Assembly (NCBI GenBank): GCA_964657885.1
Contig: CAZZWO010000205.1
Coordinates: 1 to 5,501 of the forward strand
Source of the DNA: BOG-908 sp964657885
GTDB lineage: Bacteria; Pseudomonadota; Alphaproteobacteria; Acetobacterales; Acetobacteraceae
DNA: 5,501 bases
Reading direction: 5' to 3'
Shown: piece by piece, positions 1 to 5,501 of the stretch
Position numbering within the stretch: position 1 is the first letter of the stretch
Layout of the letters: every line of letters begins with the position of its first letter
Made by a program: the position numbers and the translations under genes
The notes under the pieces: generated by a model
Databases searched by the model: none
Told to the model about the DNA's origin: nothing
Seen by the model: the letters and a program-made list of their open reading frames with translations, nothing else

Positions 1-19
1 CAGCCCTGTCAAAGCCCGA

Positions 20-52
20 TTGCCGGCAGACCCGAACCCGGCCGGCCGGCAA
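20..52. repeat. Inverted repeat, 8-bp perfect arms with 17-base spacer
   Basis: TTGCCGGC at 20-27 is the exact reverse complement of GCCGGCAA at 45-52. It could form a GC-rich hairpin in the transcript, either as the end of an upstream gene or in the leader of the DUF1800 gene. No T-run follows on either strand, so it is not a canonical intrinsic terminator. The GCCGGC core is self-complementary and such words are common in GC-rich genomes, so it may be chance. Confidence 0.3.
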
Positions 53-117
53 AAGCGCCCGCACGCTTCCTTGTTGCGTTTCTGCACCGGAACGATCAAC
101 ATCCCGTGACCAGGGTC

Positions 118-124
118 GAGGAAG
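118..124 (+). promoter_or_regulatory. Ribosome binding site of the DUF1800 gene
   Basis: GAGGAAG is a good anti-16S match lying 8 bases before the ATG at 133. It decides between two close ATGs. The one at 126 sits only one base after the motif, too close for initiation, and opens a frame without recognisable protein. The one at 133 opens the signal-peptide-bearing reading frame. Confidence 0.7.
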
Positions 125-132
125 CATGATCG

Positions 133-1650
133 ATGAGACGGACCGGCGCTTTGGCCGCAGCGTTGCTCGCCTGCACCGCAATAGTTGGCGCTCCCATCGA
201 GGCCCGGGCCCAGACCGCGCCGGAGCGCACGCAGGTGCAGCACGTCCTGCGCCGGTTCGCGTTCTCCGCGCCGCCCGAGACCGTCAGCACCGTGCTGGCG
301 TCGGGGATCCCCGCCTGGATCACCGCGCAGGACAATCCGGGTGCACTGGACGATAGCGGCAGCGAACTCGAAACGCTGCCGACCACGTTGAACGCGACGG
401 GCGGGCTGGACGACTACAACATCTTCGAACGCGCCATCATCCAGCACCTTGTGCTGACGCCGCGGCAACTGCAGGCCAAACTGGAGCTGCACTGGCTGGA
501 TCATTTTGCCGTCGGTCTCGAGAAAGTCGGCGATCCTGCCGCGATGTATCACTACGACCAGACGATCCGCGCCAACGCGCTGGGCAATTTCACGACGCTG
601 ATGCAGCAGGTGGCGCGCGAGCCGGCGATGCTCGAATGGCTCGATAACAACTGGAATGTCGGGCCGACCGCGAACGAGAACTTCGCCCGCGAATGCATGC
701 AGCTCTACACGATGGGCACCACGAAGCTGAACATGGACGGCTCGGTGGTGAACGGACCGGACGGCCTGCCGCTGAACAATTACAGCCAGGCGGACGTCCA
801 GGAAATCGCAAAATCGATGACCGGTTACGGCGTCATCTACGACAGCGCCAACACCAACCCGCAGACCCGCTTCTCGACGCAATATTTCAGCGGCAACCAC
901 TATGCCGGGCCGATCAAGGTCTTCGGCAAGGCGCTCAACGTTCCGGCCGATGGCACCGCGATCGCCTACATGATGAGCATCATCTCGAAACGGCCGTCTG
1001 TTGCACCGTTCATGGCGCGCGAGCTGTTGCAGCGTTTCGCGACGGAGACACCCAGCGCGCAGTTCGTGTCGGACATCGCCGCAGTCTGGCGTGCGAAGCA
1101 GGACGCGCCCGACCAGATCGCGCAGGTGATCACCGCGATCGTCAACCACCCGGAATTCGCGGCCAGCTATCATGCGATGCCCAAGCAGCCGGCGGAGCTC
1201 GTGCTGGGCGCGCTCCGGCAGATGCCGGCCGTCATGCAATCGGCCGCCAACGCGACGCCCGGCAACACCGAATTATGGGAGCTGAACAACCTCGGGCAGG
1301 AGCTGTTCTATCCGGTCAGCGTGTTCTCGTTCTACCGGCCCGGCGGCCTGTCGTCGCTGACCAACACGGGAACGGTGCTGACACGAACCAACGTGTTCGC
1401 AAACCTGACCGGAGCGGACCCGACCAGCACCTACACCGACACATACCTCGACATCGCGGCGTTGCGCACCCGGATCGGCAGCACGCATGCGGCCGATATC
1501 GGCGCCTACCTGCTCGACGCGCTGCTCGATGGCGGCACGCCGGAGATCTCGCAGATCCTGCACAATTATCTCGGCACCGCGCCGAGCGACGCACGGATCC
1601 GCGGCGCCATCTGGCTGCTGCTGAACGCGCCCGATTACGCCGTCAACTGA
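133..1650 (+). CDS. Secreted DUF1800 family protein
   Basis: This 505-residue protein belongs to the DUF1800 family, whose biochemical role is not established. Residues 1-26 form a Sec signal peptide: two arginines, a hydrophobic run GALAAALLA, and an ARA-Q cleavage site after residue 26. Cys14 follows LLA, but Leu at the -2 position makes a lipobox unlikely. Family signatures in order are VLRRFAFSAPPE (38-49), ELHWLDHFAVG (118-128), EPAMLEWLDN (163-172), NENFARECMQLYTMG (181-195), YSQADVQEIAKSMTGY (217-232), a histidine-glycine stretch at 254-265, MARELLQRF (294-302), and LFYPVSVFSFYRPGG (391-405). The last resembles the SVFNFFRPG variant of the C-terminal motif rather than the more common NVxGW form (recalled, not searched). 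Length is typical and the frame is intact. DUF1800 genes are very often followed by a DUF1501 gene, as here after 42 bases, so the two are probably one operon and act together outside the cytoplasm. Family assignment is firm; function is unknown. Confidence 0.92.
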   Translation: MRRTGALAAALLACTAIVGAPIEARAQTAPERTQVQHVLRRFAFSAPPETVSTVLASGIPAWITAQDNPGALDDSGSELETLPTTLNATGGLDDYNIFERAIIQHLVLTPRQLQAKLELHWLDHFAVGLEKVGDPAAMYHYDQTIRANALGNFTTLMQQVAREPAMLEWLDNNWNVGPTANENFARECMQLYTMGTTKLNMDGSVVNGPDGLPLNNYSQADVQEIAKSMTGYGVIYDSANTNPQTRFSTQYFSGNHYAGPIKVFGKALNVPADGTAIAYMMSIISKRPSVAPFMARELLQRFATETPSAQFVSDIAAVWRAKQDAPDQIAQVITAIVNHPEFAASYHAMPKQPAELVLGALRQMPAVMQSAANATPGNTELWELNNLGQELFYPVSVFSFYRPGGLSSLTNTGTVLTRTNVFANLTGADPTSTYTDTYLDIAALRTRIGSTHAADIGAYLLDALLDGGTPEISQILHNYLGTAPSDARIRGAIWLLLNAPDYAVN

Positions 1651-1678
1651 TCCATCCAGCAAGCGACACGCACAAACC

Positions 1679-1683
1679 GGAGA
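1679..1683 (+). promoter_or_regulatory. Ribosome binding site of the DUF1501 gene
   Basis: GGAGA lies 9 bases before the ATG at 1693 and supports that start, which also places the twin-arginine motif at residues 4-5. It falls within the 42-base gap after the DUF1800 stop. No terminator-like hairpin is seen in that gap, consistent with co-transcription. Confidence 0.65.
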
Positions 1684-1692
1684 CCGCCCGAC

Positions 1693-2958
1693 ATGATTTC
1701 GCGCAGGCACGTGCTGCGGGGCTTAGGCGGCATCGCCATGGCCCCGACATTCTTCCAGAGCCTGGCTGCCCAGGAGGCCACGTCGAGCAACACCATCCTG
1801 GTCTGCGTCATGCTGGCCGGCGGCAATGACGGGCTGAACACCGTCATCCCGCTCGCCCAATACGGCAACTATGCCAAGCTCCGCACCCCGGCCGCGCCGC
1901 CCCAGGGCCTGGCGCTCGCCTACACGACCGATGCGCTGGCCGCCACGGCGTTCGACGCCAACCCTGCAACGGCGCCTGCCGACGCCTCGCAATATGCGTT
2001 CGCACCCTCGATGACCGCGATGCGCGCTTTGTACGCGACCGGTCATCTCGCCGTGGTGACCGGCGTCGGTCTGCCAAAGGCCGAGACCAATCCGCTCAGC
2101 CATCTCAACGGGTCGCTGGATTGGCTGACCGGACAGATCAACGTCGGGGGCAAGCCGCCGGCCGGCTGGCTCGGGCTGACGCTCGACGGTGCCGCGGCGG
2201 GCAAGCTCGGCCCCACCGCATCGATGGGCGGATCGACCCCGCTGCTGACCGGCGCCACCGGCCAAGGCCTGGTGATCTATCCGCCGATCGACTATTTCGG
2301 CGTCAGCTACGGCACGTCCGACGATTACAATGCGCTGGTGAAGGCTTACCGCCACATCGGCATCCTGCCGGCCGGCGATCCGACCGCGGCATTCGACCAG
2401 GCGCAGATGGTGGCCGCCACCGGTGATATCGTCACTGTCCAGCAAGATGCGCACCGTGTGGCGGCAAAGGATTATCCTGTCCCGACATGGCTCGATTACC
2501 AGTTGCGCGATGTCGCCCGGCTGATCGTGGCGGGTGCCGGCATCCGCGGCTTCTACGCCGTGCAGGGCGGCTACGACACGCATTCGTCGCAGGCTTTGTA
2601 CCAGCCGGCGCTGCTGGGCCAGCTCAGCAACTCGCTCGCGCAATTTTACGCCTATCTGCAAGCCAAGGCCGCATCGTCGAATGTGATCGTGATGACGATG
2701 TCGGATTTCGGCCGGCGGCCCGGCGCCAACCTCGATTTCGGCACCGATCACGGGGGCGCCACCGTCAGCTTCGTGCTCGGCGACGGCGTGACCGGCGGCG
2801 TCTACGGGACGTACCCCAGCCTGCGCAGCTTCGACCCGAACGGCAACCTCAAGCAGAACGTCGATTTCCGCAACGTGCTGTCGGACCTGATCGGCAGCAT
2901 GGGCGGCAACCCCACGCCGATCCTCGGCGAGACCTGGACCCGGCTCGGGTTCGTGTAG
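1693..2958 (+). CDS. Tat-exported DUF1501 family protein
   Basis: This 421-residue protein belongs to the DUF1501 family, which is related to the alkaline phosphatase/sulfatase fold superfamily; its substrate is unknown. The N-terminus SRRHVLRGL (3-11) followed by a hydrophobic stretch and a site near LAAQ (24-27) is a twin-arginine signal. It implies export in a folded state, possibly after cofactor or metal loading. Family motifs are LVCVMLAGGNDGLNTVIPL (36-54), SHLNGSLDW (136-144), GGYDTHSSQ (292-300), MSDFGRRPGANLDFGTDHGG (336-355), and GGVYGTYPSL (368-377). The aspartates and histidines of GGNDG, GGYDTH and GTDHG are plausible metal or phosphoester-site residues by analogy with the superfamily; that is inference. 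The family's usual EFGRR is DFGRR here. The gene is full length and undisturbed. It follows the DUF1800 gene closely and probably shares its promoter. Family call is secure; molecular function is not. Confidence 0.92.
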   Translation: MISRRHVLRGLGGIAMAPTFFQSLAAQEATSSNTILVCVMLAGGNDGLNTVIPLAQYGNYAKLRTPAAPPQGLALAYTTDALAATAFDANPATAPADASQYAFAPSMTAMRALYATGHLAVVTGVGLPKAETNPLSHLNGSLDWLTGQINVGGKPPAGWLGLTLDGAAAGKLGPTASMGGSTPLLTGATGQGLVIYPPIDYFGVSYGTSDDYNALVKAYRHIGILPAGDPTAAFDQAQMVAATGDIVTVQQDAHRVAAKDYPVPTWLDYQLRDVARLIVAGAGIRGFYAVQGGYDTHSSQALYQPALLGQLSNSLAQFYAYLQAKAASSNVIVMTMSDFGRRPGANLDFGTDHGGATVSFVLGDGVTGGVYGTYPSLRSFDPNGNLKQNVDFRNVLSDLIGSMGGNPTPILGETWTRLGFV

Positions 2959-2981
2959 GACCCGCTTTCGCACAAGGGAAC

Positions 2982-3002
2982 ATGCGAGCCGCCGCGGCGT
3001 AG
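2982..3002 (+). other. Possible six-codon leader ORF before the HAD gene
   Basis: ATG at 2982 opens a frame reading M-R-A-A-A-A and stops with TAG at 3000-3002, seven bases before the HAD start codon. AGGGA at 2975-2979 is the only Shine-Dalgarno-like sequence nearby. It lies just 2 bases before this ATG, closer than is usual, and 30 bases before the HAD ATG. If translated, the mini-ORF could deliver ribosomes to the HAD start by reinitiation. This could well be chance; nothing confirms that it is expressed. Confidence 0.2.
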
Positions 3003-3009
3003 TGCGTGC

Positions 3010-3675
3010 ATGGTCAAGGCAATCATCTTCGACGTCGACGGAACACTGGTCGACAGCGTCGATCTCCACGCGCAAGCCTGGCAGGACGCGTTTCACGATT
3101 TCGGCCACGACATCGATTTCGGCAAGATCCGCGGGCAGATCGGTAAAGGCGGCGACCAGTTGCTGCCGGTGTTCTGGAGCCGGGCTGAGATCGACGAAAA
3201 AGGCGAGGCGCTGGAAAAGCACCGCGGCGACATCCTCAGGGAGCGCTACCTCGACCGCATCACCGGTTTTCCGCACGTGCGCGAGCTGTTCCAGCGCCTG
3301 CTCGCCGATGGCCACAAGATAGCGTTGGCATCGTCCGCCAAAGGCCCGGAACTGGAACATTACAAAAAGCTTGCGGACATCACCGACCTGATCGATGCCC
3401 AGACGTCATCCGACGATGCCGAACGCAGCAAGCCGCACCCCGACATCTTCCAGGCGGCCATGAAGCGCCTCCCCGGCATCGAGCCCGCCAACATGCTGGT
3501 TGTCGGCGACACGCCCTACGATGCACAGGCCGCCGGAAAGGCCGGCTTGAAAACCATCGGGATGCTGTGCGGCGGCTTTCCGGAGCAGGACCTCCGCGAT
3601 GCGGGGTGCATCGCCATCTATCGTGATCCCGCCGACCTGCTTGCCAACTACCGGACATCGCCCATCGCGGGCTGA
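3010..3675 (+). CDS. HAD-superfamily hydrolase (phosphatase/phosphomutase type)
   Basis: This 221-residue cytoplasmic protein has all four HAD motifs. Motif I is FDVDGT (7-12), with Asp8 as nucleophile and Asp10 as general acid. Motif II is ALASSAKG (105-112). Motif III is Lys141 in SKPHPD. Motif IV is VVGDTPYD (164-171), with Asp167 and Asp171 binding magnesium. Residues from about 15 to 85 form an inserted helical cap (subclass I), as in phosphoglycolate phosphatase and beta-phosphoglucomutase relatives, so it probably acts on a small phosphorylated metabolite. The actual substrate cannot be read from the sequence. The start at 3010 puts motif I in the normal position, and no in-frame upstream alternative is visible. 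The ribosome binding site is poor. The gene lies 51 bases after the DUF1501 gene, so co-transcription is possible, but the predicted location (cytoplasm) differs from the exported pair. Its stop codon is one base from the stop of the convergent CoA-transferase gene. Confidence 0.88.
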   Translation: MVKAIIFDVDGTLVDSVDLHAQAWQDAFHDFGHDIDFGKIRGQIGKGGDQLLPVFWSRAEIDEKGEALEKHRGDILRERYLDRITGFPHVRELFQRLLADGHKIALASSAKGPELEHYKKLADITDLIDAQTSSDDAERSKPHPDIFQAAMKRLPGIEPANMLVVGDTPYDAQAAGKAGLKTIGMLCGGFPEQDLRDAGCIAIYRDPADLLANYRTSPIAG

Positions 3676-3676
3676 G

Positions 3677-4912
3677 CTAGGCGCCGATCACACCGTCGTT
3701 CCGCAGCTTCGTGATCTCGCCCGCGTCCAGCTCAAGCCGCTCCGCCAGCACGTTCCGCGTGTGCTCACCCAGCATCGGGGGTGGCAGCCGATAGCCCGGC
3801 GGGGTGGCCGACATGCGCACCGGGTTGGCAACCAACGGCACCTCCGTGCCGCTGCCATGCGGCATGGCGATCTGCAAACCTCGGGCCCTCACCTGCGGGT
3901 TGTCGAAGACCTCGGCCAGCGTGTTGATCGGGCCGCACGGCACGCCAGCGGCTTCGAGCAACTCCACCCATTCGGCCGTCCGGCGCTTGCGCGTCACCGC
4001 CTGCATCTCGTCCAGCAGCACGCGGCGGGCGGCCACGCGCAGCGCGTTCGTTGGGTAATCCGCCGCCCAGGCCGGATGGCTCATCGCTTCGGCCAGTTTG
4101 GCAAATTGCGTATCGTTGCCGCAGGCGATGATGAAGTAGCCGTCAGCGCTCGGGAAATCCTGGTAGGGCACGATGTTCGGGTGCGCGTTGCCCATGCGCT
4201 GCGGCACCATGCCGCCCACCAGGTAATTCATCGTCTGGTTCGCCAGGCAGGCCACCTGCACGTCCAGCAAGGCGAGGTCGATGTGCTGCCCCTCGCCGGT
4301 CCGGTCGCGATGCGCCAGCGCCGCCAGGATTGCGGTGGACGCGTACAACCCGGTCAGCACGTCGGTCAGCGCCACGCCCACCTTCTGCGGCCCGCCACCG
4401 GGCTCGCCATCGGGGCGGCCGGTCACGCTCATCAGGCCGCCCATGCCCTGCATCAGGAAGTCGTAGCCGGCGCGCTGAGCATAGGGCCCGGTCTGGCCGA
4501 ACCCGGTGATCGAGCAGGTGATCAATTGCGGGTTGACGGCCGCGAGGCTGGCATGGTCGAGGCCGTATTGCGCCAGGCCGCCCACCTTAAAGTTCTCGAT
4601 CACCACGTCGCACCCCGCCGCCAGGCGGCGGACCAGCGCCTGCCCTTCCGGCCGGGTGAAGTCGATGGTGACCGACCGCTTGTTGCGGTTGGCGCACAGG
4701 AAATAGGCGGCATCGGTGCTGCCTGGCAGGTAAGGCGGCCCCCAGCCTCGGGTGTCGTCGCCGCTGCCGGGCCGCTCCACCTTCAGGATGTCGGCGCCGA
4801 AATCGCCCAGCAACTGGCTCGCCCAAGGTCCCGCCAGCACGCGTGACAGGTCGAGCACCTTGATATGCGAAAGCGCTCCGGGTAGCGACGCAGGGGCGGC
4901 TTCGGCTGGCAT
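3677..4912 (-). CDS. CaiB/BaiF (family III) CoA-transferase
   Basis: This 411-residue enzyme should move coenzyme A between carboxylic acids through an aspartyl-CoA anhydride/thioester mechanism in the cytoplasm. The N-terminal signature VLDLSRVLAGPW (19-30) and LLGDFGADILKVERPGSGD (34-52) bind CoA in this family. NRNKRSVTIDF (75-85), VIENFKVGGLAQYGLD (104-119), TGFGQTGPY (136-144) and GYDFLMQGMGG (149-159) follow. Asp184 in VALTDVLTGLY matches the catalytic aspartate, and RTGEGQHIDLALLD (204-217) is the usual following block. The histidine of the related 2-methylacyl-CoA racemases is replaced here by Tyr150 (GYD instead of GHD), which argues for a transferase rather than a racemase. The acid pair is not predictable; formate, succinate, malate and carnitine types share these motifs. 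The start at 4912 was chosen because it lies two bases past the DUF779 stop. The same frame extends upstream only through the DUF779 gene as a shadow. Length is normal for the family. It is almost certainly translated from the DUF779 mRNA. Confidence 0.9.
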   Translation of the reverse strand: MPAEAAPASLPGALSHIKVLDLSRVLAGPWASQLLGDFGADILKVERPGSGDDTRGWGPPYLPGSTDAAYFLCANRNKRSVTIDFTRPEGQALVRRLAAGCDVVIENFKVGGLAQYGLDHASLAAVNPQLITCSITGFGQTGPYAQRAGYDFLMQGMGGLMSVTGRPDGEPGGGPQKVGVALTDVLTGLYASTAILAALAHRDRTGEGQHIDLALLDVQVACLANQTMNYLVGGMVPQRMGNAHPNIVPYQDFPSADGYFIIACGNDTQFAKLAEAMSHPAWAADYPTNALRVAARRVLLDEMQAVTRKRRTAEWVELLEAAGVPCGPINTLAEVFDNPQVRARGLQIAMPHGSGTEVPLVANPVRMSATPPGYRLPPPMLGEHTRNVLAERLELDAGEITKLRNDGVIGA

Positions 4913-4914
4913 GC

Positions 4915-5298
4915 TCAGGCGGCAGCGTCGGCGCCGGTTCTGACCGGGGCGAGACCCGCCAGCTCTTCGTCGGTGAACACCCGGCTGCGGGTCAGGAAGC
5001 GCACGCCCTCGGGCGCCTCCAGCGAAAATCCGCCGCCGCGTCCCGGCACCACGTCGATGATGAGCTGGGTGTGCGACCACAGATCGAACTGTGCCGCGCC
5101 GATATAGACCGGCGTGTCGGCTATGCGGCCGAGCAGGATGTCCTGCGCCCCGACCCGGAAGTCGCCGAGCGGGTAGCACATCGGCGAGCTGCCATCGCAA
5201 CAGCCGCCCGACTGATGAAACAGCAGCGCGCCATGGATGCCGCGCAGCCGCTCGATCATTGCCGCAGCAGCCTCGGTCACCTTTACCCGCTCCACCAT
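4915..5298 (-). CDS. DUF779 family protein
   Basis: This 127-residue soluble protein is of the DUF779 family, whose function is unknown. The hallmark is HQSGGCCDGSSPMCYP (28-43), with Cys33, Cys34 and Cys41 plus His28 as possible metal ligands or redox thiols; that role is inference. A second conserved block covers YIGAAQFDLWSHTQLIIDVV (65-84), and GRGGGFSLE (86-94) with RFLTRSRVFTDEE (100-112) complete the domain. There is no signal peptide or membrane segment. Family members are commonly found beside NAD-dependent aldehyde dehydrogenase genes, from which a link to aldehyde oxidation has been suspected. No such gene is in this window; instead it is coupled, with a two-base gap, to a CoA-transferase. 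The start is supported by a good ribosome binding site at 5306-5312. It is the first gene of the minus-strand unit and faces the divergent palindrome region. Family identity is clear. Confidence 0.88.
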   Translation of the reverse strand: MVERVKVTEAAAAMIERLRGIHGALLFHQSGGCCDGSSPMCYPLGDFRVGAQDILLGRIADTPVYIGAAQFDLWSHTQLIIDVVPGRGGGFSLEAPEGVRFLTRSRVFTDEELAGLAPVRTGADAAA

Positions 5299-5305
5299 CG
5301 ACCCG

Positions 5306-5312
5306 CTCCCTT
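5306..5312 (-). promoter_or_regulatory. Ribosome binding site of the DUF779 gene
   Basis: On the minus strand AAGGGAG lies 7 bases before the ATG at 5298. This is a strong site and fixes the start of the DUF779 gene. The downstream CoA-transferase lacks a comparable site, which fits translational coupling across the two-base gap. Confidence 0.65.
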
Positions 5313-5372
5313 GTGTTGAGGGCAGCTTAGAACGCTACCTCCCGCCCGTCACACCGGCAGCGGCGCGGCCCC

Positions 5373-5392
5373 TTGTTTAATCAATTAAACAA
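5373..5392. promoter_or_regulatory. Candidate operator: 20-bp AT-rich palindrome
   Basis: TTGTTTAAT (5373-5381) and ATTAAACAA (5384-5392) are perfect 9-bp inverted arms around a two-base centre, CA. It stands out sharply from the GC-rich surroundings. It lies about midway between the two divergent start codons, with 74 bases to the DUF779 ATG and 77 to the thiolase ATG. Two-fold symmetric AT-rich sites of this size are typical of dimeric regulators, notably the TetR family, which often controls acyl-CoA catabolism genes. The identity of the binding protein is inference, and no regulator gene lies in the window. Possible -10-like words overlap the arms, so binding could repress both directions. 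Confidence 0.6.
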
Positions 5393-5457
5393 ACCTGGCC
5401 CGACCGCCCTTGCGCGGCCCTTCCCGTCGCGGCAGTTTCGCCGAAAGTTCCACACCC

Positions 5458-5463
5458 GGAGAG
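5458..5463 (+). promoter_or_regulatory. Ribosome binding site of the thiolase gene
   Basis: GGAGAG lies 6 bases before the ATG at 5470. This supports the start even though only 11 codons of the gene are in view. Confidence 0.65.
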
Positions 5464-5469
5464 AAACCC

Positions 5470-5501
5470 ATGGCCGACGCCTATATCTTCGATGCCGTGC
5501 G
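5470..5501 (+). CDS. Thiolase, N-terminal fragment (cut by window end)
   Basis: Only MADAYIFDAVR is visible. This matches the N-terminal beta strand of thiolases (acetyl-CoA acetyltransferase/3-ketoacyl-CoA thiolase), where the pattern A-Y-I-x-D-A-V-R followed by T-P is highly characteristic. Such enzymes cleave 3-ketoacyl-CoA to acetyl-CoA and a shortened acyl-CoA, or run the reverse condensation. The active-site cysteine and histidines lie beyond the window, so the subtype cannot be judged. The strong ribosome binding site just upstream supports the start. It is divergent from the DUF779/CoA-transferase unit and shares the palindrome region with it, which suggests a common acyl-CoA theme. 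Confidence 0.7.
   Translation, partial: MADAYIFDAV

Larger units (their letters stand above)
1..132. other. Leader region upstream of the DUF1800 gene
   Basis: No gene is identifiable here. One plus-strand frame is open from the window edge to a TGA at 127-129, so the tail of an upstream gene cannot be excluded. However, GC-rich DNA leaves several frames open and the translation shows no recognisable motif. The stretch contains an inverted repeat (20-27 with 45-52) and the ribosome binding site of the next gene. I could not pick out a convincing -35/-10 promoter pair. Confidence 0.4.
5299..5469. promoter_or_regulatory. Divergent intergenic control region
   Basis: These 171 bases separate the outward-facing DUF779 and thiolase start codons and must contain promoters for both directions. 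The only AT-rich patch is the palindrome at 5373-5392. TTTAAT at 5376-5381 (plus) and at 5389-5384 (minus) each resemble a -10 box, but I see no fitting -35 element at standard spacing. Promoter positions are therefore left open. Confidence 0.5.

Noticed and set aside
20..52. Intrinsic terminator at the left edge
   Set aside because: The inverted repeat could form a hairpin, but no T-run follows on either strand and the 17-base loop is long, so it is listed only as a repeat.
126..356. Alternative frame from the ATG at 126
   Set aside because: The ribosome binding site is only one base away, the product is arginine-rich with no motif, and the frame starting at 133 gives a signal peptide and a complete DUF1800 protein.
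693..1829. Plus-strand open frame of 378 codons inside the DUF1800 gene
   Set aside because: It is an out-of-frame shadow of the DUF1800 coding sequence with H/R/A-rich composition and no recognisable family.
1723..3360. Long minus-strand open frame (545 codons) antisense to the DUF1501 and HAD genes
   Set aside because: It is opposite two clear family members, its translation is low-complexity in R, A, G and V with no recognised domain, and long antisense frames are expected in GC-rich coding DNA.
3599..4846. Long plus-strand open frame (415 codons) antisense to the CoA-transferase gene
   Set aside because: The minus-strand protein has all family III transferase motifs. The plus-strand translation is rich in H, R, Q and A with no motif, as expected for a shadow frame.
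4913..5200. N-terminal extension of the CoA-transferase frame to 5200
   Set aside because: The extra 96 residues are arginine-rich, overlap the DUF779 gene in another frame and precede the family's normal N-terminus. The start at 4912 is preferred.
5373..5392. Palindrome as a bidirectional terminator or mobile-element end
   Set aside because: It lies between divergent starts rather than at gene ends, its arms are AT-rich and would form a weak hairpin, and no transposase or target duplication is nearby.

Overview
This is a GC-rich proteobacterial-type window, densely coded with short intergenic gaps. The protein families and the style of the thiolase N-terminus suggest an alphaproteobacterium, but I cannot name a genus from sequence alone. 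It holds five complete genes and the first 11 codons of a sixth. I see no RNA gene, CRISPR array, insertion sequence or other mobile element.

Left half, plus strand (about 118-3675): a run of three genes. The first is a Sec-exported DUF1800 protein (133-1650). After 42 bases comes a Tat-exported DUF1501 protein (1693-2958), and after 51 bases a cytoplasmic HAD-superfamily phosphatase or mutase (3010-3675). DUF1800 and DUF1501 proteins are a known but functionally unexplained gene pair, and their export signals place both outside the cytoplasm. The HAD gene may be co-transcribed with them, but it has a weak ribosome binding site and no obvious functional tie.

Right half: a two-gene minus-strand unit, a DUF779 protein (5298 to 4915) followed after two bases by a family III (CaiB/BaiF) CoA-transferase (4912 to 3677). 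The transferase runs tail to tail into the HAD gene with one base between the stop codons. Divergent from the DUF779 gene, a thiolase (acetyl-CoA acetyltransferase/acyltransferase type) begins at 5470 and leaves the window. The 171-base divergent intergenic region carries a conspicuous AT-rich palindrome (5373-5392), which looks like a regulator operator placed to control both directions. CoA-transferase, thiolase and the aldehyde-metabolism-associated DUF779 together suggest a carboxylic acid/acyl-CoA catabolic locus.

The most interesting items are the uncharacterised DUF1800/DUF1501 export pair, the DUF779-CoA-transferase coupling and the central palindrome. I find no clear evidence of an entirely new system.
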